Assembly: GCF_963668385.1 (NCBI RefSeq)
Contig: NZ_OY764327.1
Coordinates: forward strand, 3,320,501-3,384,500
Length of the DNA: 64,000 bases
Source of the DNA: an uncultured Carboxylicivirga sp.
Lineage (GTDB): Bacteria; Bacteroidota; Bacteroidia; Bacteroidales; Marinilabiliaceae
Reading direction: 5' to 3'
How positions within the stretch are numbered: position 1 is the stretch's first letter; each line of letters begins with the position of its first letter. The notes beneath the pieces are model-generated. The model did no database searches. It was not told where the DNA came from and worked only from the letters and a program-made list of their open reading frames with translations. The translations under genes were made by a program, and so were the position numbers. Of the stretch, positions 1 through 10,422 are shown one piece after another.

Positions 1-1301
1 TTCTTCGGTTTGTTAAAGCTGCTTTGGCTGTTGCACAAATGAACGGTAAATCGTATTTATCTATTGGTTACAGTTCGATGGGAATTGCCGGTTCAATGGT
101 CAATTCAGATTTTTTTCAGGATTATTTAGGTATAAGAACCGAATTTGTTGATAGTACCGAAATTCTACGTCGTATTGATGAAGGAATCTATGATAAAGAA
201 GAATTTGAAAAGGCTCTGAAATGGACGAAAGAAAACTGCAAGGAAGGAACCGATAGAAATAAAACCGAAGTTCAGGCTGATCAAACACGCAAAGAGCATG
301 AATGGGAAACTGTGGTTAAAATGACGTTGATTTGTCGCGATATGATGATTGGTAATCCTAAACTGATTGATATGGGCTATCGCGAAGAAGGTTTGGGGCG
401 TAATGCCATCCTTGGCGGTTTTCAAGGTCAGCGTCAGTGGACCGATTATCAACCCAATGCTGATTTTACCGAGGCTATCTTAAATTCATCATTCGATTGG
501 AATGGCATCCGCGAAGCTTTTGTTTTAGCTACCGAAAATGATAGTTTGAATGGGGTGGTGATGTTGTTTGGACATTTGTTAACCAATACTTCGCAGATAT
601 TTTCCGATGTTCGAACTTATTGGAGTCCGGAAGCTGTAAAACGTGTTACAGGTAAAGAACTGACCGGAAAAACTAAAGATGGTATTATACACTTGATTAA
701 TTCAGGTTCAACCACTTTAGATGCAACTGCTCAACAAAGATATATGGAAGGTAATCCTGTTATGAAACCTTATTGGGAGATTGCTGAAGATGAAATGAAA
801 GCTTGTTTGGAAAACACAGTATGGCCGCCGGCAAACAGAGAATATTTCAGAGGAGGAGGTTTTTCTTCATTGTTTAAAACTGCTGGCGAAATGCCGGTAA
901 CTATGAGTAGAATTAATTTGGTAAAAGGGCAGGGACCTGTATTGCAAATTGCCGAAGGATGGACCGTTGAATTACCGGATGATATTCATAAAATATTAGA
1001 TGAACGCACCGATCCTACATGGCCTACAACATGGTTTGTACCACGTACTAACGGTTCCGGTGCTTTTAAAGATGTGTATTCGGTTATGGCTAATTGGGGA
1101 GCTAACCACGGTGCTATTAGTTACGGACATATTGGGGCTGATCTGATAACGCTGGCTTCTATGTTGCGTATCCCTGTTTGTATGCATAATGTGGACAATG
1201 ATGATGTTTTTAGGCCAAGTGCATGGGCTTCGTTTGGCGAAGATAAGGAAGGTGCTGACTACAGGGCTTGTAATAATTATGGCCCATTATACGGTATGTA
1301 A
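1..1301 (+). CDS. fucI: L-fucose isomerase (5' truncated by window edge)
   Basis: Ketol isomerase converting L-fucose to L-fuculose, first committed step of cytoplasmic fucose catabolism. The frame is open from the first bases (reading ...[14 protein letters not shown]) with no convincing start, so the gene begins upstream; about 432 of the usual ~590 residues are present. The motif [10 protein letters not shown] is followed 24 residues later by the Asp of [12 protein letters not shown], the same spacing as the metal ligands Glu337 and Asp361 of the E. coli enzyme, and SYGHIGADL near the C-terminus fits the active-site His region. It heads the visible part of a fucI-fucK-fucU-fucP operon; fucA (aldolase) is not in the window. 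Identification is secure. Confidence 0.96.
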   Translation, partial: LRFVKAALAVAQMNGKSYLSIGYSSMGIAGSMVNSDFFQDYLGIRTEFVDSTEILRRIDEGIYDKEEFEKALKWTKENCKEGTDRNKTEVQADQTRKEHEWETVVKMTLICRDMMIGNPKLIDMGYREEGLGRNAILGGFQGQRQWTDYQPNADFTEAILNSSFDWNGIREAFVLATENDSLNGVVMLFGHLLTNTSQIFSDVRTYWSPEAVKRVTGKELTGKTKDGIIHLINSGSTTLDATAQQRYMEGNPVMKPYWEIAEDEMKACLENTVWPPANREYFRGGGFSSLFKTAGEMPVTMSRINLVKGQGPVLQIAEGWTVELPDDIHKILDERTDPTWPTTWFVPRTNGSGAFKDVYSVMANWGANHGAISYGHIGADLITLASMLRIPVCMHNVDNDDVFRPSAWASFGEDKEGADYRACNNYGPLYGM

Positions 1302-1319
1302 TCTATCTCACAGTTAATT

Positions 1320-1350
1320 CCCGGGCTTGAAGCTTAGTTGATAGCCCGGG
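1320..1350. promoter_or_regulatory. Intercistronic stem-loop between fucI and fucK
   Basis: CCCGGGCT (1320-1327) pairs perfectly with AGCCCGGG (1343-1350) across a 15-base loop, just after the fucI stop codon and 20 bases before fucK. The tract after it (GTTTCTTAC) is only weakly T-rich, so it may be a leaky terminator or an mRNA-stabilising 3' structure that lowers fucK expression relative to fucI. Confidence 0.5.
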
Positions 1351-1369
1351 GTTTCTTACATTTATCATT

Positions 1370-2860
1370 ATGAATAATAAAGATATTGCTATTGTTTTCG
1401 ACTGCGGAGCTACAAACGTGCGTGTGATAGCTATGAATACTTCAGGTTCTATTTTAGAGTCAGAATCTGTATCGAACCAAACCAACGAAGATCCTTATTT
1501 ACCAGAGGGAAGAATTTGGGATATTGATAAGTTGTGGGATAAGCTATGTGTGTGTTCTCAAAAACTTCTAAGCCAGATTGATGTCAGTAGAATTGCAGGT
1601 GTTACTTTTACTACTTTTGGTGTCGACGGAGCTTTGGTTGATAAAAACGGAGAACTGTTGTATCCGGTTATTTCGTGGCAGTGTGATCGAACTAAATCAA
1701 TAATGGATAATATCGGAAAGTATTTTCCTCTCAATCGGTTGTACGAATTAAGTGGAGTTTATCCATATGCCTTTAACACCATCAATAAACTTATTTGGCT
1801 GAAAGAGAATCATCCCGAGATAATTCAAAAAGCCTATCGCTTCTTATTTATGCCTTCGTTGTTGATATACCGATTAACCGGAGCAATGCAAAATGATGCG
1901 ACTATGATGGGAACGTCCATGATGACTGATTTACAAAATCGATGTTTTTCGGATGAAATATTATCAGCTTTAGGCATCGATAAAAATTTGTTTGGTGAGA
2001 TTGCAGAATCAGGAGATAGAGCTGGAACTGTACATGCTGATGGAAGTAAAACTACAGGAATTCCGGAAGATACTCCCGTGTTTTTTGCCGGGCACGATAC
2101 GCAGTTTGCTATTTTTGGCTCAGGTGCTAAATTGAATCAGCCTGTGCTAAGTTCCGGTACATGGGAAGTTCTGATGGTGCGAACCGATCGTTTTTCAGCA
2201 AGTCATAATGAGTTAAAACAAAACTTAACCACAGAAGCTGATGCTGTCAAAGGAATTTTTGATATTGGACAGAATTGGTTGGGATCGGGAGTATTGGAAT
2301 GGTTCTCATCTAATTTTTATCCCGAATTAAAAGGGAAGCAATTGTATGAAACCATGATTACAGAAGCGTCTGAAATTAAAACAGGTTCGCATGGTTTAAC
2401 CATTTCTCCTGCGTTTTATGATGATGGAACAGGTAAGGGAGGAGGTAATATTGTAGGATTAACAATCAACACCCGACGCGAAGAAATTTATCGGGCTTTT
2501 CTGGAAAGCTTGGCTTTACGATTACGCGAAGGGTTAAATGCCATTGAAAAAGCAGGAGGTTTTAAAGCAGATAGTATAATTTGTGTTGGAGGAGGCTCTA
2601 AAAACTTTCTTTGGAACCAACTCAGGGCTGATGCTCTTCAACGCCCAATACATATCATCGATCAGAAAGAAACAACAGTTTTAGGCGCTGCTCTTTTTGT
2701 TTTTAAAGGAGCTGGTTTATACTCTTCTGCCGAAGATGCTATGAGTGCGATTAAAAATAATTCAGAAATAATATTACCGAAAAATGACGAATCTTCTTTG
2801 TGGGATCGTTTATTTATGGAATATTTAACCTTGAAAATTAAAGATCAATCTAATGCTTAA
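1370..2860 (+). CDS. fucK: L-fuculokinase
   Basis: FGGY-family sugar kinase (496 aa; E. coli FucK is 482) that phosphorylates L-fuculose to L-fuculose-1-phosphate. The N-terminal ATPase lobe starts with [18 protein letters not shown] (phosphate 1 motif); the second lobe carries [25 protein letters not shown] and [19 protein letters not shown], the adenosine-binding signature. Rhamnulokinase is the main alternative, but the neighbours (fucI, fucU, fucP) and the SSGTWEVL region favour fuculokinase. Its last codons overlap the fucU start by 8 bases, consistent with translational coupling. Confidence 0.93.
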   Translation: MNNKDIAIVFDCGATNVRVIAMNTSGSILESESVSNQTNEDPYLPEGRIWDIDKLWDKLCVCSQKLLSQIDVSRIAGVTFTTFGVDGALVDKNGELLYPVISWQCDRTKSIMDNIGKYFPLNRLYELSGVYPYAFNTINKLIWLKENHPEIIQKAYRFLFMPSLLIYRLTGAMQNDATMMGTSMMTDLQNRCFSDEILSALGIDKNLFGEIAESGDRAGTVHADGSKTTGIPEDTPVFFAGHDTQFAIFGSGAKLNQPVLSSGTWEVLMVRTDRFSASHNELKQNLTTEADAVKGIFDIGQNWLGSGVLEWFSSNFYPELKGKQLYETMITEASEIKTGSHGLTISPAFYDDGTGKGGGNIVGLTINTRREEIYRAFLESLALRLREGLNAIEKAGGFKADSIICVGGGSKNFLWNQLRADALQRPIHIIDQKETTVLGAALFVFKGAGLYSSAEDAMSAIKNNSEIILPKNDESSLWDRLFMEYLTLKIKDQSNA

Positions 2861-3287
2861 AGGAATTTCACCAATTATAAGTCCCGATTTATTAGCTGTT
2901 TTGGCCCGCATGGGGCATGGTGACGAAATTGTTTTGGCCGACGCTCATTTTCCGGGCGAATCATTTAATACTAATGTTTTACGTGCCGATGGAATTAAAA
3001 TACCTGAATTGTTAAAAGCAATTCTGCCTTTGTTTGAATTGGATGCTTATGTGTCGTCTCCGTTAATTATGATGGCCGCTGTTGAAGGTGATGAATTGGA
3101 TCCGCAAGTTGAAAAATCGTATTTGCAGGCCATTCATGAAACCAATCCTCATGTTGCACCCATCGAACGCATCGAGCGTTTTGCATTTTACGAAAGAACT
3201 AAATCAGCATTTGCAGTTCTGATGACTGGTGAAACTGCTAAATATGGAAATATCATCTTAAAGAAAGGAGTAACCCCTTTACCCTAA
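2853..3287 (+). CDS. fucU: L-fucose mutarotase
   Basis: RbsD/FucU-family protein (144 aa, usual length) that interconverts alpha- and beta-L-fucose so that the isomerase receives its preferred anomer. The N-terminus [33 protein letters not shown] has the conserved [11 protein letters not shown] stretch with the catalytic His, and the C-terminus [16 protein letters not shown] has the family's Tyr-containing segment. The start overlaps the end of fucK; fucP follows after 36 bases. Function is inferred from family and operon position and is not in much doubt. Confidence 0.95.
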   Translation: MLKGISPIISPDLLAVLARMGHGDEIVLADAHFPGESFNTNVLRADGIKIPELLKAILPLFELDAYVSSPLIMMAAVEGDELDPQVEKSYLQAIHETNPHVAPIERIERFAFYERTKSAFAVLMTGETAKYGNIILKKGVTPLP

Positions 3288-3323
3288 ATTGAAGAAAATC
3301 CCTAAATCCAAAAATATCTATAC

Positions 3324-4601
3324 ATGAATCAATCAAAAGCTAAGGTAGTTGAACGAAAATACCTGCTTACATTTATTATAATAACCACACTATTTGCACT
3401 GTGGGGTTTTGCCAATGATATAACCAATCCGTTGGTAGCAGCTTTTGGAACCATAAAGGAAATATCATACTCAAAAGCAGCATTGATACAGTTTGCTTTT
3501 TACGGTGGATATGCAACCATGGCGATTCCGGCGGCTTTATTTGTTCAGAAGTACAGCTATAAACAGGCCATTCTTTTAGGATTGGCTTTATATGCAATAG
3601 GTGCTTTGCTTTTTTGGCCGGCGGCTCAGTACGAAGCATTTGGCTTTTTTCTGGGATCGTTATATATCTTAACATTTGGGTTGGCATTTTTAGAAACCAC
3701 AGCTAACCCATACATTTTATCGTTAGGAGATGAACGAACAGCCACCAGAAGGTTAAATTTGGCTCAATCTTTTAATCCATTAGGTTCGATACTAGGAATG
3801 ACAGTGGCTTCCGAGGTTATTCTGTCATCGTTACAATCAGAACAAAATGGAGTAGACTTTTCTTCTTTAGATACTGCTACTAAAGCCATTCAACGAACCC
3901 ATGATTTAATGGTAATTCGAAATCCATATGTGGTACTAGGTCTGGTAGTTATTTTAATGTTTGTAGTAATTCTTATTACTAAAATGCCAAAGATTGGGCA
4001 TCAGAACGATATTCATCCTATGAAATCGTTTAAGCGATTAATAAAAAATAAAGTCTATCGTGAGGGGGTGATTGCACAGGTTTTTTATGTGGGAGTACAA
4101 ATAATGTGCTGGACCTTTATTATTCATTATGGCGAAAATTTGGGAATAGATAAAGCTACTGCGCAGCGATATAATATGGTTGCAATGGTGTTTTTTATAA
4201 GTAGCCGGTTTATTAGTACAGCAATTATGAGGTATGTAAGTAGTCAGCGACTGCTGTTCATATTTGCAGTGGGAGGCATGATTACTATCAGTGGAGTCAT
4301 TTTTATTCAAGGCATGGCGGGCTTGTATTGCTTGGTTGCTACATCGGCTTTTATGTCACTAATGTTTCCGACTATTTACGGAATTGCTTTGGAAAATGTA
4401 AAAGAGGATACAACGTTAGGTGCAGCCGGTTTGGTAATGGCTATTGTTGGAGGTGCTTTAATGCCGCCTTTACAAGGCTTTATAATCGATTGTGGAAATA
4501 TTGGATGGTTACCGGCAGTTAATGCTTCTTTTATTTTACCGTTTATAAGCTTTTTGGTCATTGCAATTTATGGGTACCGAGTGATGAAAGTTCATTCATA
4601 A
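3324..4601 (+). CDS. fucP: L-fucose:proton symporter (MFS)
   Basis: Inner-membrane transporter of 425 aa with about 12 hydrophobic segments. The N-terminal helix LLTFIIITTLFALWGFANDITNPL matches the FucP/GluP/galactose permease branch of the major facilitator superfamily (FALWGFAxDxTNPL), with the Asp used in proton coupling. The segment GLAFLETTANPYILSLG carries the conserved ETxANPY motif with the second coupling acid. Fourth gene of the fuc operon. A glucose/galactose permease of the same branch is the main alternative; the operon context decides for fucose. Confidence 0.92.
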   Translation: MNQSKAKVVERKYLLTFIIITTLFALWGFANDITNPLVAAFGTIKEISYSKAALIQFAFYGGYATMAIPAALFVQKYSYKQAILLGLALYAIGALLFWPAAQYEAFGFFLGSLYILTFGLAFLETTANPYILSLGDERTATRRLNLAQSFNPLGSILGMTVASEVILSSLQSEQNGVDFSSLDTATKAIQRTHDLMVIRNPYVVLGLVVILMFVVILITKMPKIGHQNDIHPMKSFKRLIKNKVYREGVIAQVFYVGVQIMCWTFIIHYGENLGIDKATAQRYNMVAMVFFISSRFISTAIMRYVSSQRLLFIFAVGGMITISGVIFIQGMAGLYCLVATSAFMSLMFPTIYGIALENVKEDTTLGAAGLVMAIVGGALMPPLQGFIIDCGNIGWLPAVNASFILPFISFLVIAIYGYRVMKVHS

Positions 4602-4620
4602 TTAGAGCTTAAAAAATAGT

Positions 4621-4663
4621 ACAAAGGCTTCTTGTTGCTGTTAGCAAGAGGCCTTTGTTTTTC
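4621..4663 (+). terminator. Rho-independent terminator after the fuc operon
   Basis: ACAAAGGC and GCCTTTGT form the base of a long stem with an inner CTTG/CAAG pairing, followed by TTTTTC. It lies 20 bases past the fucP stop and separates the fuc operon from the regulator gene. Confidence 0.85.
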
Positions 4664-4764
4664 TATCGAAAATTAAAATTTTATTTTTTATACACTCATC
4701 GAATCTATATCTTCGGGCTTTTAACTTCAAGCCATCAATTTAGTTAGCGGAAATCAAGTGTATC

Positions 4765-7700
4765 ATGCAACGTTTTTATCTTTTAGTATTCGTAATATTA
4801 TTGAGCATAAGCATTAAAGCTGAAAGGATTCTTGAGTTTAGTAAATTATCTGAAAAAGATGGTTTGCTCTCAAGCAGGGCTAATGCAATACTTCAGGATA
4901 GTAAAGGCTATATTTGGATTGGTACATGGAATGGTTTGAACAGGTATGATGGGCATGAACTCAAAGAGTATGTTCCTGATTTTAGTGATTCAACAACATT
5001 ATCAAACCGCGAGGTTGTTGCACTTTGCGAAGGCGCAAACGACAAACTTTGGATTGGAACCACATCAGGTTTAAATTGCCTGAATCTGCGTACCAATCAA
5101 ATGTGTTCATATCCCTTCAAAAATCGTATTGTTTCATTATTCGAAGATCAGGAAGGATTGGTTTGGGTTGGAAAGAAAGATGGAGGTTTAACCATATTGA
5201 ATCCGAAAACCGGAGAACGTGATGACTATTTCTTGGATATAACCGTTAGTGATATTTGTTACGATTCAAGAGGTATTTATTGGCTGGCTACTTATCAGGG
5301 ATTGGTTCGTTTTAACAAGGAAACCCGGAAATTTCGTAGTTACAAACCAGATGCTTTTAACGAAAATTCGATTAGTAACATTACTGTTACTCAAGTTAAG
5401 GAAGATGCTGATGGCCAATTATGGGTAGGTACCTGGGGTGGTGGTTTAAATCGTATAAAGGTTTCGGTCGATTCCGATGATTTACAAATTACACATTACG
5501 GTAAAGGAGAGGATAAAGGAGGACTGTCATCAGATGTGATTTACCGTATTTATATTGATGAGTTTAATAACATTTGGTGCGGAACATGGAGCGAAGGTTT
5601 AATAGTGATAGAACCTGATCAGCTTACTAAGACACCGTCGGAAATAGTTGTGCATAGTTACAAGCACAATGTTTATGATCAAAGCAGTCTTTCTAATAAT
5701 AATATATCATCACTATTGGTAGATCGTACGGGTGTTTTGTGGGTGGGGGCATTAACATTAAATCGTACATCTATTGTAAATAACGGTATTAATCGTTTTA
5801 AAATAGAAGGCGAAACCAACGGTGAGTTTGCTTATCGTAATGCACGATCATTTGCACAGCAAGATAATTATGTGTGGGTGGGAACGTCGGTTGAGTTAAA
5901 GCTTTATCAGAAATTTGGACATCAATATAAGTTTATAAAAGACCTGCCAAAAATTGCATATCATTTCGAGGGCGATCTTTATCAGTCCTCATCAATCATT
6001 GCACTCGAATACAATAGGTATGGTTTATGGGTTGGTACCGATGATGCCGGGTTGATTTATTATCCGGATAGTACAGCTTTAACTAAGAATAATCCTCAAT
6101 TTACTTATTTCAATACGGCTACTCACGTGGCTGTTCCGGGCAATAAGATTAGTACTTTGTTTAGCTCGCGTATTAATAAAAATGTATTGTGGGTAGGTAC
6201 TCAGCAAAATGGAATTGCTCGTCTTGAAATGGTTGATGGTAAAGTGCAAAGTACTTTTATTAAAGATGGCGAAAACGAAAAATGTTTGTCAGATAATAAC
6301 ATCAGAACAATTTATGAGGATGATGCCGGAATGATTTGGATTGGAACTCAAAACGGATTGAATTGTCTGGATCCAACCACAATGAATATCACAAAGTATT
6401 TTCATTCATACAATGACAATAGGTCGATTAACGACAATGTTGTTAATACCTTATATCAGGATAAAAGTGGAAACTTGTGGATTGGTACTAATTCGGGTTT
6501 AAACCGGCGATTAGTAAGACGTCTTTCTGATGCATCTGAACAAATTCGTTTTGAACATTATCCGCATGTGCAGGAAATTGGCAATACCATTATCGCCAAT
6601 ATTTTTGAGGATGAAGCTGGTCTGTTATGGATTAAACCATATAAAGGAATCGTAAAGTTTAATCCTCAAAAACAAAGGGTTGTAAGGAGTTACATGGCGA
6701 AAGAAAACTTAAATCTTTCGGCTGAATCGAATGCCGGCTTGCGTACTTCTGATGGAATGGTATTTCTGGGAGAAAATAATGGATTTATTTATTTCAATCC
6801 TGATAGTTTATATCAACATACTATTGCACCCAAGGTTTGTATTACAGATTGCATTGTGCTTAACGAAACATTGGTAAATCATCCGGATCGCGATAGGATT
6901 GTTGGAGATACACTTTTGCATTCTATTGCCTACTTAAGCGATTTAAAACTGTCGGATAAAGACCAGGTGATTACCTTTATTTTTTCGGCAATGGATTATA
7001 AAGATCCAAAGCGTAATGTATATGCATACTTTTTAGAAGGATATGATAATTTTTGGAATGAAGTAGGCAGACGTAACTCTGCAACTTATACAAATATTCC
7101 TCCTGGCGATTATGTTTTTCATGTTAAGGCTGCTAATAGTGATGAAACCTGGAGCGAAGAAAGTGCTGTTATTCGTTTTTCGGTAATGCCTCCGTGGTGG
7201 GAAACTATCTGGGCTAAGATAGCATATGGTGTTGTGATAATTCTGTTGGGCTATTTCTTTAAAAAATATTCGTTGATAAAAGTGAACGAAAAAAGTCGTA
7301 TCAAGTTAGAATTGATGCAGCGAGAGAAAGAACAGCATTTGAACGAATTGAAAACATTGTTTTTTACCGATATAACGCACGAATTTCGTACTCCATTAAC
7401 ACTTATTCAAGGCCCGGCTGAGGAACTTAAAAAGTTAGGGAAGGATTCGCCACTAATGGTCAAACAAGCCAATTTAATTCTCAAAAATACCAATCGATTA
7501 TTGCGTTTAGTTAATCAATTGATGGATTTCAGAAAATTAGATCGGGGTAAGATGGATTTACAATTGCAAACTTGCAATATATCCTATCTTATTAAGGAGA
7601 TACATGAGTCGTATAAAGCAATGGCTGATAATCGTTCTATTCAATTTAAGGCTGAACTGCCAGATAACGATATATTGGTTAACGTTGATGCCGATAAATT

Positions 7701-8907
7701 AGAGAAGGTTCTGTATAATTTGGTATCGAATGCTTTTAAATATTCCGAAGATAATGGTGGTGCTATTACCATTAGAGCTATGCTCGAAGATGATGATTCT
7801 ACAGAGCAAACGTTAGTTGTTGAGATAGAGGATGAAGGTATTGGTATTGAAACAGAGGATAAGAACAGGATATTTGAACGATTTTTTCAAACTCATCAAA
7901 AACGTACTCATAGTACCGGAGGTATTGGATTATATCTTTCAAAAAGCTTTGTGGAGCTACACGGTGGTACATTAAATGTAGAAAGTGAGTTGGGGCAGGG
8001 TAGTTGTTTTAGAATTGAAATTCCAATAAACAAGCAGCAAATACACGATGAGGTTGAAAAAAATGCAGAAAAAGAATTAGCTGTTTCGATTGATAATCAG
8101 GCTTCAAAATCAAAAGTTGTTAATTCAACTAATGACTCAAAATCATTTAATGTTGTAGTGGTTGAAGACGATGCTGATATGAACGATTTTATTGTTCATG
8201 GATTATCGCAAGACTTTAATGTTACAGGTGTGTTTAACGGGAATCAAGGTCTGGAGCAGGCTCGTGCTTTAAACCCTGATATAATTGTAACAGATGTTAT
8301 GATGCCGGAATGTGATGGATTTGAAATGGTTGGTCAGCTAAGGAAAGATATTACGATCTCTCATATCCCAGTTGTATTTTTAACAGCCAAAACAATGCAA
8401 CAAGATGAATTGAAGGGATTGGAATTGGGAGCTATTGATTATATAAGTAAACCATTTAATATTGATGCTCTTCGTTTGAAAATTCAGAATGTATTAGAAA
8501 CCAGACTGAAAATTCACGATCATATTCGAAAAGAAAAAATACTAGAGCCCGAAAAAATTGAACTTACCTCGTTAGACGAGCAATTGTTGAAAGATGCAGT
8601 AGAAGCAGTGAATAAGCATCTTGACGATCCAACATTTGATGTTATTAAATTTAGTGAGGTAATTGGTTTAAGTTCAAATCAGGCATATCGAAAAATAAAA
8701 GCATTAACCGGACAAACAGCCAAAGAATTTATTCGGAATCAACGATTAAAAATTGCAGCATCGTTATTATTACAAAATAAACGATCCATTTCAGAAGTAA
8801 TTTATATGGTTGGCTTTTCAAGTCCTAGCTATTTTACCCGTTGTTTTAAAGAGTATTATAATTGTACTCCAAAAGAATATATTGCAAAAAATAATACAAC
8901 CAATTAA
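4765..8907 (+). CDS. Hybrid two-component system sensor/AraC-type regulator (HTCS)
   Basis: One-protein signalling system of 1,380 aa, the Bacteroidota type that senses oligosaccharides in the periplasm and activates polysaccharide-use genes. A signal peptide (1 to ~18) precedes about fourteen Reg_prop propeller repeats (WIGTxxGLNR-like, to ~700), a Y_Y_Y domain near 740-800, and one membrane helix near 815-835. The cytoplasmic part has HisKA with FFTDITHEFRTPLTL (His872), an HATPase with N-box NLVSNAFKYS and GIGLYLSKSF, a receiver domain with phospho-acceptor Asp1177 in IIVTDVMMPECDG, and a C-terminal AraC HTH (GFSSPSYFTRCFKEYYNCTP). It sits between the fuc operon and a GH105 gene, its probable targets. 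The ligand is unknown; no SusC/SusD pair adjoins it in this window. Confidence 0.96.
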   Translation: MQRFYLLVFVILLSISIKAERILEFSKLSEKDGLLSSRANAILQDSKGYIWIGTWNGLNRYDGHELKEYVPDFSDSTTLSNREVVALCEGANDKLWIGTTSGLNCLNLRTNQMCSYPFKNRIVSLFEDQEGLVWVGKKDGGLTILNPKTGERDDYFLDITVSDICYDSRGIYWLATYQGLVRFNKETRKFRSYKPDAFNENSISNITVTQVKEDADGQLWVGTWGGGLNRIKVSVDSDDLQITHYGKGEDKGGLSSDVIYRIYIDEFNNIWCGTWSEGLIVIEPDQLTKTPSEIVVHSYKHNVYDQSSLSNNNISSLLVDRTGVLWVGALTLNRTSIVNNGINRFKIEGETNGEFAYRNARSFAQQDNYVWVGTSVELKLYQKFGHQYKFIKDLPKIAYHFEGDLYQSSSIIALEYNRYGLWVGTDDAGLIYYPDSTALTKNNPQFTYFNTATHVAVPGNKISTLFSSRINKNVLWVGTQQNGIARLEMVDGKVQSTFIKDGENEKCLSDNNIRTIYEDDAGMIWIGTQNGLNCLDPTTMNITKYFHSYNDNRSINDNVVNTLYQDKSGNLWIGTNSGLNRRLVRRLSDASEQIRFEHYPHVQEIGNTIIANIFEDEAGLLWIKPYKGIVKFNPQKQRVVRSYMAKENLNLSAESNAGLRTSDGMVFLGENNGFIYFNPDSLYQHTIAPKVCITDCIVLNETLVNHPDRDRIVGDTLLHSIAYLSDLKLSDKDQVITFIFSAMDYKDPKRNVYAYFLEGYDNFWNEVGRRNSATYTNIPPGDYVFHVKAANSDETWSEESAVIRFSVMPPWWETIWAKIAYGVVIILLGYFFKKYSLIKVNEKSRIKLELMQREKEQHLNELKTLFFTDITHEFRTPLTLIQGPAEELKKLGKDSPLMVKQANLILKNTNRLLRLVNQLMDFRKLDRGKMDLQLQTCNISYLIKEIHESYKAMADNRSIQFKAELPDNDILVNVDADKLEKVLYNLVSNAFKYSEDNGGAITIRAMLEDDDSTEQTLVVEIEDEGIGIETEDKNRIFERFFQTHQKRTHSTGGIGLYLSKSFVELHGGTLNVESELGQGSCFRIEIPINKQQIHDEVEKNAEKELAVSIDNQASKSKVVNSTNDSKSFNVVVVEDDADMNDFIVHGLSQDFNVTGVFNGNQGLEQARALNPDIIVTDVMMPECDGFEMVGQLRKDITISHIPVVFLTAKTMQQDELKGLELGAIDYISKPFNIDALRLKIQNVLETRLKIHDHIRKEKILEPEKIELTSLDEQLLKDAVEAVNKHLDDPTFDVIKFSEVIGLSSNQAYRKIKALTGQTAKEFIRNQRLKIAASLLLQNKRSISEVIYMVGFSSPSYFTRCFKEYYNCTPKEYIAKNNTTN

Positions 8908-9051
8908 TTTAGCCAATAATCAGGTAAATATTGTTGGATCTCGAATCTGTACTATATTATAGTTTATTTTTTACATTTCTCTTTCAAGTATTTTTACATA
9001 TTTGTGATCAGATGTGAAAAATTAGTAATTAATAACAATAGAAATAATTCA

Positions 9052-10173
9052 ATGAAACATTACTTAATACTGGCAGTTGTTCTTGTTTTAACATCGTGCA
9101 GCCAAAAACAAAAATTACCTACTAAATCAGAAGTGATTAGTGATTTAAAAAAAGCAAATGATTATTGGCAAAAAACAAATCCTGAACATGGAAGAGCCTT
9201 TTGGGATAATGCGGCTTATCACACAGGTAATATTGCAGCCTATAAACTAACAAAAGACGAGCGTTATAAGCAATATTCGATGGATTGGGCTGAGCATAAC
9301 GAGTGGAAAGGTGCTAAATCGGATAATAAAGAGGAGTGGAAGTACTCTTACGGAGAGTCAGACGATTTTGCTTTGTTTGGCGATTGGCAAATTTGCTTTC
9401 AAACCTATATAGATCTATATAATCTATCGGGTCAGAAAGATGATAAAATGATTGCCCGTGCTCGCGAGGTGATGGAATACGAAATGAGTACCGACAAAAA
9501 TGATTATTGGTGGTGGGCCGATGGTTTGTACATGGTAATGCCAGTAATGACTAAGCTATATAATGTAACCGAAAACGAGCTGTATTTAGATAAGTTATAC
9601 GAATACTTTAAATATGCACAAAGCATAATGTATGATGATGAAACAGGTCTTTTCTTTCGTGATGCAAAATATGTTTATCCAAAACATAAATCGGTTAATG
9701 GAATGAAAGATTTTTGGGCCCGTGGTGATGGTTGGGTATTTGCCGGTTTAGCAAAAATTATCGAAGATATGCCTGCTGATTATCAGCATCGCGATGAGTT
9801 TGTTTCGATTTATAAGAAGATGGCTGTAAGCTTAAAAAGCTTTCAGCAACCCGAAGGATACTGGACACGCAGTATTTTAGATAAAGATCATGCTCCTGGT
9901 CCGGAAACCAGTGGAACAGCATTTTTCACTTTTGGTTTTGCCTGGGGTATTAACAATGGCTTTTTACCAAAAGATGAATATTTACCAACAGTTATTAATG
10001 CCTGGAATTACCTTCATACAACAGCTTTACAGGAAGATGGTCATTTAGGATATGTTCAACCGATTGGTGAAAAAGCAATACCCGGACAAATTGTTGACGT
10101 AAATTCAACAGCTAATTTCGGAGTTGGAGCCTTTTTATTGGCGGCTACTGAAGTAGTTGAGCTTGCAGAATAA
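9052..10173 (+). CDS. GH105-family unsaturated uronyl hydrolase, lipoprotein
   Basis: Predicted (alpha/alpha)6-barrel hydrolase (373 aa) that removes the unsaturated uronic acid left by polysaccharide lyases. Motifs: DYWQKTNPEHGRAFWDNAAYHTGN at the N-terminal end of the barrel, WWADGLYMVMPVM with the conserved Asp, WARGDGWVFAGLAKI, and TSGTAFFTFGFAWGI. The start at 9052 gives a lipoprotein signal peptide ending at the lipobox LTSC; an in-frame GTG 48 bases upstream would add 16 residues before the signal and is less likely. Lipidation predicts a periplasmic or outer-membrane site. With the HTCS and fuc genes this suggests breakdown of a rhamnogalacturonan- or fucoidan-type glycan; the substrate is inference. 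Confidence 0.88.
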   Translation: MKHYLILAVVLVLTSCSQKQKLPTKSEVISDLKKANDYWQKTNPEHGRAFWDNAAYHTGNIAAYKLTKDERYKQYSMDWAEHNEWKGAKSDNKEEWKYSYGESDDFALFGDWQICFQTYIDLYNLSGQKDDKMIARAREVMEYEMSTDKNDYWWWADGLYMVMPVMTKLYNVTENELYLDKLYEYFKYAQSIMYDDETGLFFRDAKYVYPKHKSVNGMKDFWARGDGWVFAGLAKIIEDMPADYQHRDEFVSIYKKMAVSLKSFQQPEGYWTRSILDKDHAPGPETSGTAFFTFGFAWGINNGFLPKDEYLPTVINAWNYLHTTALQEDGHLGYVQPIGEKAIPGQIVDVNSTANFGVGAFLLAATEVVELAE

Positions 10174-10194
10174 TATAATTTTAAAAAATATGAT

Positions 10195-10220
10195 AAACCC
10201 GGTATTTACCGGGTTTTTTA
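10195..10220 (+). terminator. Rho-independent terminator after the GH105 gene
   Basis: AAACCCGG-TATT-ACCGGGTTTTTT: GC-rich stem, tight loop and six or more Ts, 20 bases past the GH105 stop codon. Confidence 0.88.
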
Positions 10221-10305
10221 TTGCTTGAAAATTAGATTCGATAAAATTAATGGAAGAAACAACTTAAAATTATTCATATATATGTCAATAAAAGTTGTAA
10301 AATGT

Positions 10306-10313
10306 TAATTTTG
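10306..10313 (+). promoter_or_regulatory. Candidate -7 promoter element for the TPR gene
   Basis: TAATTTTG matches the Bacteroidota -7 consensus TAnnTTTG about 110 bases before the TPR start. No well-spaced -33 TTG is seen, so this is tentative. Confidence 0.35.
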
Positions 10314-10422
10314 CTAGGGAGGAAAAATCAGAGAACTATCTAAATCACTATTGTTTTTCTATTTGAAGATTCTAATGGATTAGTTAGTTAATAGTTCGAA
10401 TTAACCAGAAAAAATCAGAATA

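Noticed and set aside
1-1301. fucI starting at TTG 24
   Set aside because: The homologous frame is open to the first base; the conserved RFVKAA segment precedes that codon, so the gene is simply truncated by the window.
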